This document shows, piece after piece, positions 7,544 through 16,910 of a DNA stretch of 18,916 nt. Under the pieces are notes generated by a model, which had not been told where the DNA came from, did no database searches, and saw only the letters and a list, made by a program, of their open reading frames with translations. Numbering within the stretch: position 1 is the first letter of the stretch; the number at the start of each line of letters is the position of its first letter. The DNA is from Gemmatimonadaceae bacterium (GTDB taxonomy: Bacteria > Gemmatimonadota > Gemmatimonadetes > Gemmatimonadales > Gemmatimonadaceae): the NCBI GenBank assembly GCA_025451425.1, contig JANWKK010000144.1:1-18916 (forward strand). Reading direction: 5' to 3'. A program made the position numbers and the translations under genes.

Positions 7544-8254
7544 GTGAAATCCGCGACGGTGATGACCCGGCTCAAGCCGGTGGCGTTTGCGCTCTGCCTC
7601 GTGCCGGCGCTGCTACTCGCCTGGAATTTCTGGGGCGTCACTCACAGTCGACCAGAAGCGTTAGGCGCAGAGCCCGTGCATGAGGCGGAGGTCTTCACGG
7701 GCCTCTGGACGCTCCGATTCCTTGCGATCACGCTTTCCGTGACGCCCGTGCGCGAGCTGCTTGGCGTCGGCGCACTGGCGAGATACCGTCGCATGTTCGG
7801 GCTGTTCACGTTCTTCTACGCGTGCATTCACCTGAGCATGTGGGTCGGTGTCGATTGGTTCTTCGACTGGCGCGCGATGGGCGGCGAGATCGCGAAGCAT
7901 AAGTACATACTCATCGGCATGACGACGTTCGTGCTGTTGATCCCCCTGGCACTGACGTCGACGAAGGGCTCCGTGCGACGACTCGGCGGAGCGCGGTGGG
8001 CGCGATTGCATCGTCTCATTTACGTGTGCGCGATCACTGGTACCGTGCATTACCTGTGGGCCGTGAAGAAAGACACCCTGTTTCCGCTGGTCTATCTCTT
8101 CGTATTCGTCGTCCTGCTCGGATTTCGTCTCTGGGAGCGGTACATAGGGCCGCTGCGATTACGCGGGCGGCGTGCGTCTCGCGCAGCAAAGCGCCCAAGC
8201 GTCCTTACCGATGTCCCCGCGCCACAGACACGTGCCATCGGCGACGCGAAGTAA
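7544..8254 (+). CDS. msrQ: Protein-methionine-sulfoxide reductase heme-binding subunit MsrQ (YedZ)
   Basis: 236 aa (E. coli YedZ about 211). It is a membrane heme b protein of the ferric-reductase-like transmembrane family that passes electrons from the cytoplasm or quinone pool to MsrP. Hydrophobic helices are visible at about residues 12-31, 54-68, 84-101, 121-138, 155-172 and 178-194. Candidate heme ligands are His96 (CIHLSMW), His156 (LHRLIY) and His169 (GTVHYLW), all in family-conserved blocks. GTG 7544 is used, with GGACGGG about 13 nt upstream; an in-frame ATG at 7562 (MTRLKPVAF) is a reasonable alternative and may be the true start. The basic C-terminal tail (RLRGRRASRAAKRPS) is longer than in E. 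coli and its coding sequence overlaps the next gene. Confidence 0.92.
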   Translation: MKSATVMTRLKPVAFALCLVPALLLAWNFWGVTHSRPEALGAEPVHEAEVFTGLWTLRFLAITLSVTPVRELLGVGALARYRRMFGLFTFFYACIHLSMWVGVDWFFDWRAMGGEIAKHKYILIGMTTFVLLIPLALTSTKGSVRRLGGARWARLHRLIYVCAITGTVHYLWAVKKDTLFPLVYLFVFVVLLGFRLWERYIGPLRLRGRRASRAAKRPSVLTDVPAPQTRAIGDAK

Positions 8255-9419
8255 GTCGTCGAAAGCGCTCGACGCGTATGCCGCCGCGGCGCCGGGTCTC
8301 GAGCCGGTTGTTTCGGCGGAGCTCGCGGCCCTGGGACTCAAGCCACGTGCGGAGGTCGGTGGCGTTGGCTTCAGCGGAACCATCGAGTCCGTGGCGCGCG
8401 CGAATCTCTGGTTGCGCACCGCCAGCCGGGTGATCGTGCGTGTCGCGGCTTTTCGCGCTCGTGCGTTTCACGAGCTCGAGCGATTGGCGCGAGCAGTGCC
8501 CTGGGAACGCTTCGTCTCGAGCGGCGGTGCGGTGCGTTTTCGCGTGACGAGTCGAAAATCACAGCTCTACCACACGGGCGCGATCGAGCAGCGCTTTTCC
8601 GAGGCGATCGAGCATCGCTTGGGTAAAGCAAGCACGATCGAACCGGCGCGACTCGACGACGAAGACGAAAGCGCAGCGTCGCGTGCTCAACTATTCGTGA
8701 TTCGCGTCGTGAGCGACGCATTCACCGTGAGCGCGGATAGCTCGGGCGCGCTGCTTCATCAACGCGGATATCGTCAAGCCGTGGCGAAGGCGCCGCTCCG
8801 AGAGACGCTCGCCGCGGCGATGCTCATCGTGAGCGATTGGTCCGGAGCTACGCCGCTCGTCGATCCGTTCTGCGGCTCGGGGACGATTCCAATCGAAGGC
8901 GCCCTACTCGCGCGGCGCATGGCGCCGGGACTCGGGAGGACCTTTGCGTTTCATTCCTGGCCCGAAGCTCAACCGGCGCTATGGGCGAAGCTGTGCGAAA
9001 AAGCGGAGAGTGAGGTGCTGCCAAGATCAGCAGTCGCGATCCAGGGATCAGATCGCGATCGCGGCGCAATCGAGGCCGCGATCGCGAACGCCGAACGCGC
9101 TGGAGTCGCGGCCGACATCGAGTTCTCGGTACGAGCAATGTCGGCCGTCGAGCCGCTACACGACGCAACTGGACTTGTGGTGACAAATCCGCCGTACGGC
9201 GTGCGTGTCGGCGAGGTGGCGAAACTGCGCGATCTCTATTCGCGATTCGGACAGGTCCTCCGAACGAAGTTTTCCGGGTGGGAGCTTGCGATGATGTCCG
9301 CGAATCCGCGACTCGAGTCGGAGCTCCGGCTGGCGTTGAGCGAGCGGCTGCACACCCGGAATGGTGGAATCCCCGTGCGAGTGTTGATGGCGAGCGTACC
9401 GGACGCCCCCTCGCGATAA
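8211..9419 (+). CDS. THUMP-domain class I SAM-dependent RNA methyltransferase (RlmL/YpsC-like)
   Basis: 402 aa from ATG 8211. An N-terminal ferredoxin-like/THUMP part (DAYAAAAPGLEPVVSAELAA at 21-40 through about 175) is followed by a short signature (SGALLHQRGYRQAVAKAPLRETLAAAML, 178-204). The Rossmann methyltransferase core then shows DPFCGSGTIPIEGAL (218-232), GSDRD (279-283) and the catalytic TNPPYG (325-330), which marks N-methylation of a guanine base. Relatives methylate 23S rRNA (RlmL N-terminal half, m2G2445) or are YpsC-like; the exact nucleotide is not inferable. ATG 8211 overlaps the end of msrQ by 44 bp; an in-frame GTG at 8172 would extend it by 13 residues. No good Shine-Dalgarno precedes either, so translation is probably coupled to msrQ. 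Confidence 0.9.
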   Translation: MSPRHRHVPSATRSKSSKALDAYAAAAPGLEPVVSAELAALGLKPRAEVGGVGFSGTIESVARANLWLRTASRVIVRVAAFRARAFHELERLARAVPWERFVSSGGAVRFRVTSRKSQLYHTGAIEQRFSEAIEHRLGKASTIEPARLDDEDESAASRAQLFVIRVVSDAFTVSADSSGALLHQRGYRQAVAKAPLRETLAAAMLIVSDWSGATPLVDPFCGSGTIPIEGALLARRMAPGLGRTFAFHSWPEAQPALWAKLCEKAESEVLPRSAVAIQGSDRDRGAIEAAIANAERAGVAADIEFSVRAMSAVEPLHDATGLVVTNPPYGVRVGEVAKLRDLYSRFGQVLRTKFSGWELAMMSANPRLESELRLALSERLHTRNGGIPVRVLMASVPDAPSR

Positions 9420-9443
9420 GGCGCCACCAATCGTTACTCCCCC

Positions 9444-9489
9444 CGAGTTCGGGCGTGCGTGTGACCGCGGTCGAACTCGCCCGCTTTTT
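9444..9489 (+). terminator. Possible intrinsic terminator after the RNA methyltransferase gene
   Basis: CGAGTTCG (9444-9451) pairs with CGAACTCG (9472-9479), an 8-bp perfect stem that contains the palindrome GACCGCGGTC in its loop region. CGCCCGC and TTTTT (9485-9489) follow. An alternative stem CGGGCG (9450-9455) / CGCCCG (9478-9483) sits closer to the T-run. It lies 25 bp after the stop at 9419. Confidence 0.45.
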
Positions 9490-9740
9490 GCGATCCATAC
9501 CGGCTCCTCGACGCGCGCTCGGCCTCACGTTTACGCGATCACCAATGCGGTGAGGAGTGCCTGAGTCCGGCATCAGTCTTGAATAAGCGGAACCGAAAGA
9601 CCGGGAAGAGCGTGTCGCTCTCGTCGCCGCAGGCGCCCACGCGACGCGGGATCTGCATGCAGCCACTTGATCCGAATTACGTAGATCGAACGACTCGCGA
9701 ACTGCGTTCGCCAGTCGGTGCCTCCATTACTCCAAGCCCC

Positions 9741-9745
9741 AGGAG
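9741..9745 (+). promoter_or_regulatory. Shine-Dalgarno AGGAG deciding the start of the poly-HAMP kinase
   Basis: AGGAG ends 6 nt before GTG 9752, an ideal spacing, and supports this GTG over the later in-frame Met codons. Confidence 0.75.
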
Positions 9746-9751
9746 CTGACT

Positions 9752-12700
9752 GTGGGAGTCGGCGAGCGACCGGAATATCTCGAAGAGCAAGAAGAGCCAG
9801 AGGCCGAGCAGCGGACCGGCAATGGCAAGCGCGGACGACGTCGCCAGAATGGGCGACGCCGAGCGGCGGCCGACCGGTCCGCGGCAGCGCAAGAGACGAA
9901 CAGCAACGTCGCGGTCGAGCGCGAGGTCTCCGAGCAGCACAGCGACGCATCGGGCCGACGCTCTTCGCGTGAGCGTTCCCTTTCGCGGTTGCTCGCTGGC
10001 CTTCGCGCGATGGATGCAGGCGATTTCTCGATTCGTCTGGAGCCGAACGGCGATCCACTGATGGCGGATCTGATCCTCGCGTTCAATAACGTCGCACAGC
10101 GCCACAATCGCCTGACGGACGAGATGGTGCGCATTGCGAGCTCAGTTGGCCGTGAAGGCAAGATGCGAGATCGCGCAGCGATCGGTCCGGCATCGGGCCA
10201 GTGGTCCGTGGCCGTCGATTCCATCAACAGCTTGATCACCGACCTCGTTCAGCCAACTTCGGAAGTCGCGCGCGTGATCAAGGCCGTCGCGGAGGGCGAT
10301 CTCTCACAGAAGGTCGAGTTGGAGATCGATGGCAAGCAGGTGCAGGGCGAGTTCTTCCGCATCGGATCGACCGTCAACCGGATGGTCGATCAGCTCAACG
10401 CATTCGCGAGCGAGGTCACGCGCGTTGCACGGGAGGTCGGAACCGAAGGCGTTCTCGGAGGCCAGGCAAACGTCCAAGGCGTGAGCGGGACGTGGAAGGA
10501 CCTGACGGATTCCGTGAACGCGATGGCGTCGAACCTCACGGGGCAGGTGCGCAACATCGCACTGGTTACAACGGCCGTCGCGAACGGAGACCTCTCGCAA
10601 AAAATCACCGTTGAGGCGAAGGGCGAGGTGCTCGAGCTGAAGAACACGATCAACATCATGGTCGATCAGCTCTCGTCATTCGCGGCGGAAGTGACGCGTG
10701 TCGCGCGTGAAGTCGGTACGGAAGGAATCCTCGGTGGTCAGGCGAGCGTCCAGGGCGTCAGTGGTACGTGGAAGGACCTCACGGACAATGTGAATTTCAT
10801 GGCGGCGAACCTAACGAATCAGGTTCGCAACATCGCGCTGGTGACGACGGCCGTTGCCAACGGAGATCTCTCACAAAAAATCACGGTCGAGGCGAAGGGC
10901 GAAGTTTCGGAGCTCAAGAACACGATCAACGACATGGTGGATCGACTCCGGGTTTTCGGCGACGAGGTCACACGCGTCGCGAAGGAAGTCGGCACGGAAG
11001 GCATTCTCGGTGGCCAGGCGCAGGTGCCTGGCGTCGCGGGCACGTGGAAGAGTCTCACCGAAAACGTGAACGCGATGGCGTCCAACCTCACCGGACAGGT
11101 TCGCAACGTCGCGGACGTGACGACCGCGGTCGCGAAGGGGGATCTGTCGCGCAAGATCACGGTGAGCGCACAGGGCGAAGTGCTCGAGCTCAAGAACACC
11201 ATCAACACGATGGTGGATCAGCTCAACGCCTTCGCGAGCGAGGTGACGCGCGTCGCGAAGGAAGTGGGCACGGAAGGCAAGCTTGGCGGTCAGGCGCGCG
11301 TCGAGGGCGTCGCCGGCACGTGGCGCGATCTCACCGAGAACGTCAACGGCATGGCCGGCAACCTGACCGTGCAGCTGCGCGACGTCAGCGCCGTCGCCAC
11401 GGCGATCGCGAACGGTGACCTAACGAGAAAGATCACGGTCGAGGCGCGGGGCGAGATCCTCCAGATCAAGGATGTCGTCAACCGCATGGTCGAGCAGCTG
11501 AACGGGTTCGCCGGCGAGGTGATTCGCGTCGCCCGCGAGGTGGGTACGGAAGGGGTCCTCGGTGGACAGGCGAACGTGCCCGGCGTTGCGGGAACCTGGA
11601 AGAGCCTCACCGAGAACGTGAACGGAATGGCGAACAACCTAACGGGCCAGGTTCGCAACATCGCCGACGTCACGACCGCGGTGGCGAAGGGTGACTTGTC
11701 TCGCAAGATCACCGTCGAAGCGAAGGGCGAGGTGCTCGCGCTCAAGAACACCATCAACACGATGGTGGACCAGCTTTCCGCGTTCGCGAGCGAAGTGACA
11801 CGCGTGGCGCGCGAGGTCGGAACCGAAGGTATTCTCGGCGGGCAAGCCAGCGTGCAGGGCGTGAGCGGCACGTGGAAGGATCTCACTGACAACGTCAACG
11901 CGATGGCGTCGAACCTCACTGGGCAGGTGCGTAACATCGCCCAGGTGACCACCGCGGTTGCAAACGGAGATCTCTCGCAGAAGATCACCGTCGAAGTCCG
12001 AGGTGAGATGCTCGACCTCAAGGACACCATCAACGCGATGGTGGAGAAGCTGCGCATCTTTGCCGATGAAGTGACGCGCGTCGCGAAAGAAGTGGGTACC
12101 GAAGGGCGCCTCGGCGGCCAAGCGAGTGTGCCAGGTGTCGGTGGAACCTGGAAGGATCTGACCGACAACGTGAACGCGATGGCCGGTAACCTCACGGTGC
12201 AGGTGCGTAACATCGCGGACGTCACGACGGCGGTCGCGCGCGGCGATCTCTCTCGCAAAATCACAGTCGAAGTGCGGGGCGAAATTCTCGAGCTGAAAAA
12301 CACGATCAACACGATGGTGGATCAGCTCAATGCCTTTGCGAGCGAAGTCACGCGCGTCGCACGCGAGGTCGGAACGGAGGGCAAGCTCGGCGGCCAGGCC
12401 AAGGTTCCTGGCGCTGGCGGTGTGTGGCGCGATCTCACGGACAACGTGAACTCGCTGGCCTCGAACCTCACGGGGCAGGTCCGCAACATTGCCGATGTCT
12501 CGACCGCGATCGCGAATGGCGATCTCAGTCAGAAGATCACGGTCGAAGCGCAGGGCGAGGTGCTGAACCTCAAAAACACGATCAACAATATGGTCGACCG
12601 GCTACGCGTGTTCGCAGACGAAGTGACACGAGTCGCCAAGGAGGTTGGTACCGAAGGAAAACTCGGCGGTCAGGCTGAGGTGCCAGGCGTTGCGGGAACG

Positions 12701-15700
12701 TGGAAAGCGCTCACCGACAGCGTGAACGCGATGGCGAATTCGCTCACCGTGCAGGTGCGCAACATCGCGGACGTCGCAACGGCAGTGACGAAAGGCGACC
12801 TCACGCGCCAGATCACCGTCGACGCGCAGGGAGAGCTCGATGAGCTCAAGCAGAACATCAACCAGATGATCGGCAACCTGCGCGAAACGACGGAGCGCAA
12901 CCAGGAGCAGGACTGGTTGAAGACCAATCTCGCCAAGTTCTCGCGCATGATGCAGGGTCAAAAAGACCTGGAGTCTGTCTCGCGTCTCATCATGAGCGAG
13001 CTGACGCCGTTGGTGTCGGCTCATCATGGTGCGTTCTTCATCGGCGAAGGCGATACGGGCGAGCCGACCTTGAAGCTGATCGCGAGCTACGCCTATCGAG
13101 CGCGCAAGAACGTCAGCAATCGATTCACGGTCGGTGAAGGGCTCGTTGGGCAGGCGGCGCTGGAGAAGCAGCCGATCCTGCTCACGAATGTGCCTGACGA
13201 CTACATCCAAATAACGTCCGGATTAGGCGAGGCTCCCCCGCGCAATATTATTGTCTTGCCCATCCTGTTCGAAGGAGATGTCAAGGCCGTTATCGAGCTC
13301 GCGAGCTTCCTTCCCTTCAGCACGATCCATCAGACGTTCCTGGATCAGTTGGCCGAGTCGATCGGCGTTGTGCTGAACATGATTCAAGCGAACATGCGCA
13401 CGGAGGAGTTGCTCGAACAGTCACAGAAGCTCACGCAGGAGCTGCAGAGTCAGTCGAAAGAGCTCCAGCAACAGCAGGAAGAGCTGAAGCGATCGAACAC
13501 GGAGCTCGAGGCTCAGGCCCGAACACTCCGTCAATCCGAAGAGCTGCTCAAAGAGCAACAGGAAGAGCTGCAGCAGGTCAACGAAGAGCTCGAGGAAAAG
13601 GCCAGTCTGCTCGCCGAGCAGAACGCAAAAGTGGAGCAGAAGAACCGCGAGGTGGAATCAGCGCGGCAGGCGCTCGAGGAAAAGGCGCAGCAGCTCGCGC
13701 TGAGCTCGAAGTACAAGAGCGAATTCCTCGCGAATATGAGCCACGAGCTGCGGACGCCGCTCAACTCCTTGCTCATCCTCGCGAAGTTGCTCACCGAGAA
13801 CAAGGACAAGAACCTCACCGGCAAGCAGGTCGAGTTCGCGCAGACGATCTACTCGTCAGGCACCGATCTTCTCAACCTCATCAACGACATTCTCGATCTG
13901 TCCAAGGTCGAGGCGGGGAAGATGGAGGTCAACGCGACGGATGTTCCTGTCCGCGAAGTCACGGACTTCGTGGAGCGAACGTTCCGCCCGGTCGCCGAGC
14001 AGAAAGGGCTCAACTTCACGCTCGAAGTGTCTCCGGATGCGCCATCGCCCGTATACACCGATGGTCAGCGTCTTCAGCAAGTACTCAAGAACCTCTTGTC
14101 GAACGCGTTCAAGTTCACCGAGCGGGGCGCCGTCACGCTCTCGATTCGTCGCGCGGACAAGGGTCGGCGCTTTGCGGCGCGCAGCCTCGATCGCGCCGAC
14201 GATGTGATCGCATTCGGCGTGAAGGACACTGGCATCGGCATTGCCCGCGACAAACAGCAGTTGATCTTCGAGGCTTTCCAACAAGCCGACGGCACAACGA
14301 GCCGGAAGTACGGCGGCACTGGCCTCGGCCTGTCGATCAGCCGCGAGATCGCGCGCTTACTCGGCGGTGAGATTCATGTAGAGAGCACGCCAGGGCAAGG
14401 GAGCACCTTCACGCTCTTCCTTCCCGTGCGGTATCACGAGCAGGACGGGCGACGGCTGGAGGACGAGCTCACGTCGGCACCGCGCCCGGAGCGCCTCCGC
14501 TCGCAGCCATCTACCCAGCGGCAATCATCGCGGCCGAGCTTGCGAGAGGGCAGCACGGCGGCCGCTCGGCCAGCTCCCGCGCCGACGCGTGACGTCGACC
14601 GGAAAGCGATGACAACAGGCACCCCTGCTGGGGGCGTCTCGGCAAGCGCCACCACAGTGCCATCCTCACCCGCTGTATCGGCCCCGACTGAGCGCGCACC
14701 AGTGGAAACCGCGGATGAATGGAAGCTGCCTGACCTCTCGTCGATCGGAACCGAACAGGCGACGGACGGCGAAACCGCGGTGGAAACGTTCGAGCCCTCG
14801 CTCGAAGACCTGCCGCGTCCAAACGGCTTCGAAGACGACCGTGATGATCTCCAACCTGGCGATCGTGTCGTACTCATCATCGAGGACGACGCGAGCTTTG
14901 CGCACATTCTGCTCGACCTCGCGCGCGACAAGGGCTTCAAGGGCATCGTCGGCCACGACGGAGAAATCGGGCTGCAGCTGGCGCACGCGTATCGGCCAGA
15001 CGCGATCACGCTCGACATCGACATGCCGGGTATCGATGGGTGGGCCGTGCTCGACCGTCTGAAACATCACCCGGACACCCGACACATCCCCGTTCATATC
15101 ATCACGGGAATTCGTGAGCGGCAGCAGGGCATGAAGGCGGGTGCGATCGCGTATCTCGAGAAGCCGGTAACGAAGGAGGCCCTCGACGATTCCTTCAATC
15201 GCATATCGCAGTTCATCGATCAGCAGGTGAAGCGACTGCTCGTCGTCGAGGACGTCGACGTACAGCGGCACAGCATGATCGAGCTCATCGCACACGAGGA
15301 TGTCGAGATCACTGCCGTCGCGACAGCGGAAGAGGCGCTGCGTGAGTTGGCGCAGGCGCATTACGACTGCATGGTGCTCGACCTCGGTCTCAAGGGCGGG
15401 CAGGACGGATTCCAGCTGCTGGAGACAGTGAAGGGAGATCCGGCAATGCGGGATCTCCCCATCATCATCTACACGGGAAAGGAGCTATCGCAGGAAGAAG
15501 AGACGAGGCTCCGGCGGTTCGCCGATACGATCATCATCAAGGACGTGAAGAGCCCGGAGCGACTGCTCGACGAGACCGCCCTGTTCCTGCACCGCGTCGA
15601 GGCGAAGCTGCCCGAGCACAAGCGGCGCATGCTCGAGCGTCTGCACAACGCGGACGCTGTGTTTGCTGGTAAGCACGTGCTCATCGTCGATGACGATGTG

Positions 15701-16036
15701 CGAAACATTTTCTCGCTCACGAGCGTGCTCGAGGATCACGGGATGCGCGTTTCGTTCGCCGAGAACGGCAAGTACGCGATCGATCTCCTCAAGGGCACGC
15801 CGGACGTCGATCTCGTGCTGATGGACGTCATGATGCCGGAGATGGACGGTTACGAGACGACACGTGCGATCCGGCAAATTCAGGAGTTGCGCAACCTGCC
15901 GATCATCGCGTTGACCGCGAAGGCAATGAAAGGCGATCGCGAAAAGTGCATCGCCGCGGGTGCATCGGACTACATCACCAAACCAGTCGACACAGAGCAG
16001 CTTCTGAGTCTCATGCGGGTATGGCTGTACCGGTAA
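9752..16036 (+). CDS. Giant soluble poly-HAMP hybrid histidine kinase (HAMP array-GAF-HisKA-HATPase-REC-REC-REC)
   Basis: 2094 aa with no signal peptide or membrane segment, so probably cytoplasmic. Layout: basic low-complexity N-terminus (1-80); degenerate HAMP unit (about 86-221); nine 92-residue HAMP repeats (222 to about 1045); GAF (about 1065-1215); Gln/Glu-rich coiled coil (about 1218-1322); HisKA with phospho-His1331 in SHELRTPL; HATPase with N-box Asn1451, DTGIGI from 1492 and GGTGLGL from 1521; Pro/Ser/Thr linker (1560-1700); then three receivers with phospho-acceptor Asp1755 ([10 protein letters not shown]), Asp1877 ([11 protein letters not shown]) and Asp2025 ([10 protein letters not shown]). 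REC2 is the most divergent, with a longer loop after the Asp and IIIKD instead of KP. The repeats resemble fungal group III kinases (Nik1/Os-1), which sense osmotic stress without a membrane domain. Its stop overlaps the cheR start by 16 bp. Confidence 0.93.
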   Translation: MGVGERPEYLEEQEEPEAEQRTGNGKRGRRRQNGRRRAAADRSAAAQETNSNVAVEREVSEQHSDASGRRSSRERSLSRLLAGLRAMDAGDFSIRLEPNGDPLMADLILAFNNVAQRHNRLTDEMVRIASSVGREGKMRDRAAIGPASGQWSVAVDSINSLITDLVQPTSEVARVIKAVAEGDLSQKVELEIDGKQVQGEFFRIGSTVNRMVDQLNAFASEVTRVAREVGTEGVLGGQANVQGVSGTWKDLTDSVNAMASNLTGQVRNIALVTTAVANGDLSQKITVEAKGEVLELKNTINIMVDQLSSFAAEVTRVAREVGTEGILGGQASVQGVSGTWKDLTDNVNFMAANLTNQVRNIALVTTAVANGDLSQKITVEAKGEVSELKNTINDMVDRLRVFGDEVTRVAKEVGTEGILGGQAQVPGVAGTWKSLTENVNAMASNLTGQVRNVADVTTAVAKGDLSRKITVSAQGEVLELKNTINTMVDQLNAFASEVTRVAKEVGTEGKLGGQARVEGVAGTWRDLTENVNGMAGNLTVQLRDVSAVATAIANGDLTRKITVEARGEILQIKDVVNRMVEQLNGFAGEVIRVAREVGTEGVLGGQANVPGVAGTWKSLTENVNGMANNLTGQVRNIADVTTAVAKGDLSRKITVEAKGEVLALKNTINTMVDQLSAFASEVTRVAREVGTEGILGGQASVQGVSGTWKDLTDNVNAMASNLTGQVRNIAQVTTAVANGDLSQKITVEVRGEMLDLKDTINAMVEKLRIFADEVTRVAKEVGTEGRLGGQASVPGVGGTWKDLTDNVNAMAGNLTVQVRNIADVTTAVARGDLSRKITVEVRGEILELKNTINTMVDQLNAFASEVTRVAREVGTEGKLGGQAKVPGAGGVWRDLTDNVNSLASNLTGQVRNIADVSTAIANGDLSQKITVEAQGEVLNLKNTINNMVDRLRVFADEVTRVAKEVGTEGKLGGQAEVPGVAGTWKALTDSVNAMANSLTVQVRNIADVATAVTKGDLTRQITVDAQGELDELKQNINQMIGNLRETTERNQEQDWLKTNLAKFSRMMQGQKDLESVSRLIMSELTPLVSAHHGAFFIGEGDTGEPTLKLIASYAYRARKNVSNRFTVGEGLVGQAALEKQPILLTNVPDDYIQITSGLGEAPPRNIIVLPILFEGDVKAVIELASFLPFSTIHQTFLDQLAESIGVVLNMIQANMRTEELLEQSQKLTQELQSQSKELQQQQEELKRSNTELEAQARTLRQSEELLKEQQEELQQVNEELEEKASLLAEQNAKVEQKNREVESARQALEEKAQQLALSSKYKSEFLANMSHELRTPLNSLLILAKLLTENKDKNLTGKQVEFAQTIYSSGTDLLNLINDILDLSKVEAGKMEVNATDVPVREVTDFVERTFRPVAEQKGLNFTLEVSPDAPSPVYTDGQRLQQVLKNLLSNAFKFTERGAVTLSIRRADKGRRFAARSLDRADDVIAFGVKDTGIGIARDKQQLIFEAFQQADGTTSRKYGGTGLGLSISREIARLLGGEIHVESTPGQGSTFTLFLPVRYHEQDGRRLEDELTSAPRPERLRSQPSTQRQSSRPSLREGSTAAARPAPAPTRDVDRKAMTTGTPAGGVSASATTVPSSPAVSAPTERAPVETADEWKLPDLSSIGTEQATDGETAVETFEPSLEDLPRPNGFEDDRDDLQPGDRVVLIIEDDASFAHILLDLARDKGFKGIVGHDGEIGLQLAHAYRPDAITLDIDMPGIDGWAVLDRLKHHPDTRHIPVHIITGIRERQQGMKAGAIAYLEKPVTKEALDDSFNRISQFIDQQVKRLLVVEDVDVQRHSMIELIAHEDVEITAVATAEEALRELAQAHYDCMVLDLGLKGGQDGFQLLETVKGDPAMRDLPIIIYTGKELSQEEETRLRRFADTIIIKDVKSPERLLDETALFLHRVEAKLPEHKRRMLERLHNADAVFAGKHVLIVDDDVRNIFSLTSVLEDHGMRVSFAENGKYAIDLLKGTPDVDLVLMDVMMPEMDGYETTRAIRQIQELRNLPIIALTAKAMKGDREKCIAAGASDYITKPVDTEQLLSLMRVWLYR
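10415..12886 (+). repeat. Nine tandem 276-bp units encoding 92-residue HAMP repeats
   Basis: In-frame units start at 10415, 10691, 10967, 11243, 11519, 11795, 12071, 12347 and 12623, each exactly 276 bp; the last runs about 264 bp before diverging. Each encodes VTRVA(R/K)EVGTEG, LGGQA, GTWK-LT, NLTxQVRN, GDLSxKITV and LKNTIN in that order. Amino-acid identity between units is very high while third codon positions vary, so the array is old or under protein-level selection rather than freshly amplified. A more divergent unit precedes it (within about 10007-10414). Confidence 0.95.
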
Positions 16037-16893
16037 CGCAAGGCAAGGCGCTCACGGGCCCACCGGTCGCGTACAACTCGGATCTCGAGCGACTCGAGAT
16101 CGAGCTGCTGCTCGAGGGGATATTTCGCCATTACGGCTTCGATTTCCGCTCGTACGCATACGCGTCGATTCGACGCCGCCTCTGGAAGCGCATCGAGGCC
16201 GAAAGCCTGCGCACGATCTCGGAACTGCAGGCACGCGTGCTCCACGATCCGGAAATGATGGAGCGCTTGCTGCTCGACCTCTCCGTCAACGTGACGGCGA
16301 TGTTTCGCGATCCCGGCTTTTATCGGGCATTTCGCCAAATCGCCATCCCGTTACTCCGGACCTGGCCCTTCATGCGCATCTGGCACGCGGGCTGTTCCAC
16401 CGGCGAGGAAGTGTACTCGATGGCGATACTGCTCAGCGAAGAGGGGCTGTACGACCGGTCCCGCATCTACGCGACCGACATCAACGATGTCGTACTGCAA
16501 CAAGCGAAGGCAGGCATTTTCCCACTCAACCGGATGCAGGAATACACCGAGAACTACATCAAGGCAGGCGGTAAGCAGTCGTTTTCCGAGTACTACACGG
16601 CGAAATACGACGGCGCACTGTTCAGTCCGAGTTTGACGCGAAACGTCGTCTTTTCGCAGCACAACCTCGTTACGGACCGATCGTTCTCGGAATTCAATGT
16701 CATCTTCTGTCGCAATGTCTTGATCTATTTCGATCGCGAACTGCAGGACCGCGTGCACGCCTTGTTTTATGAGAGTCTTTCGATGTTTGGAGTGCTCGCT
16801 CTCGGCTCCAAGGAAACATTGCGCTTCTCGAAGTACGAGCCTTGCTACGAGAAGCTACACGCGCGGGAAAAGATGTACCGAAAGGTGAAATAA
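16021..16893 (+). CDS. cheR: CheR-type protein-glutamate methyltransferase
   Basis: 290 aa, the full length of CheR. It transfers methyl groups from SAM to glutamates of chemoreceptors. The helical N-domain ([34 protein letters not shown], 25-58) is followed by [15 protein letters not shown] (90-104), SAM site [16 protein letters not shown] (121-136), ATDIN (151-155) and [13 protein letters not shown] (230-242). There is no TPR or beta-subdomain insertion that would signal a receptor-tethered type. ATG 16021 lies inside the end of the kinase gene (16-bp overlap), implying translational coupling; the frame extends upstream to 15946 but that part is antisense-like shadow of the kinase. No chemoreceptor or cheW/cheA gene is seen in the window, so the substrate is unknown. 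Confidence 0.93.
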   Translation: MAVPVTQGKALTGPPVAYNSDLERLEIELLLEGIFRHYGFDFRSYAYASIRRRLWKRIEAESLRTISELQARVLHDPEMMERLLLDLSVNVTAMFRDPGFYRAFRQIAIPLLRTWPFMRIWHAGCSTGEEVYSMAILLSEEGLYDRSRIYATDINDVVLQQAKAGIFPLNRMQEYTENYIKAGGKQSFSEYYTAKYDGALFSPSLTRNVVFSQHNLVTDRSFSEFNVIFCRNVLIYFDRELQDRVHALFYESLSMFGVLALGSKETLRFSKYEPCYEKLHAREKMYRKVK

Positions 16894-16910
16894 TTCTTCG
16901 GCATTCACCC

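Larger units (their letters stand above)
9420..9751. other. Gene-free leader upstream of the signalling operon
   Basis: These 332 bp hold no convincing ORF. They contain a terminator-like hairpin near 9444-9489, two perfect 10-bp palindromes (GACCGCGGTC at 9463-9472, CTGCATGCAG at 9653-9662) and the ribosome binding site of the large kinase at 9741. The operon promoter is presumably in the right two thirds, but no clear -35/-10 pair was found. Confidence 0.6.

Noticed and set aside
11290..12312. A 340-codon minus-strand ORF with repeated Ser/Thr/Pro-rich units
   Set aside because: Its periodicity is just the complement of the HAMP repeats; the composition is that of a shadow frame.
10415..12886. 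Regular repeats as a possible CRISPR or satellite array
   Set aside because: The unit is 276 bp, in frame, without spacers, and encodes conserved protein repeats.
9752..12886. Recent repeat amplification or assembly artefact in the HAMP array
   Set aside because: Units differ at many third codon positions and at class-specific residues, so they are not recent identical copies, although copy number should still be confirmed with long reads.
14666..15361. A 231-codon minus-strand ORF opposite the first two receiver domains
   Set aside because: It is antisense to clear REC domains and has no recognisable features of its own.
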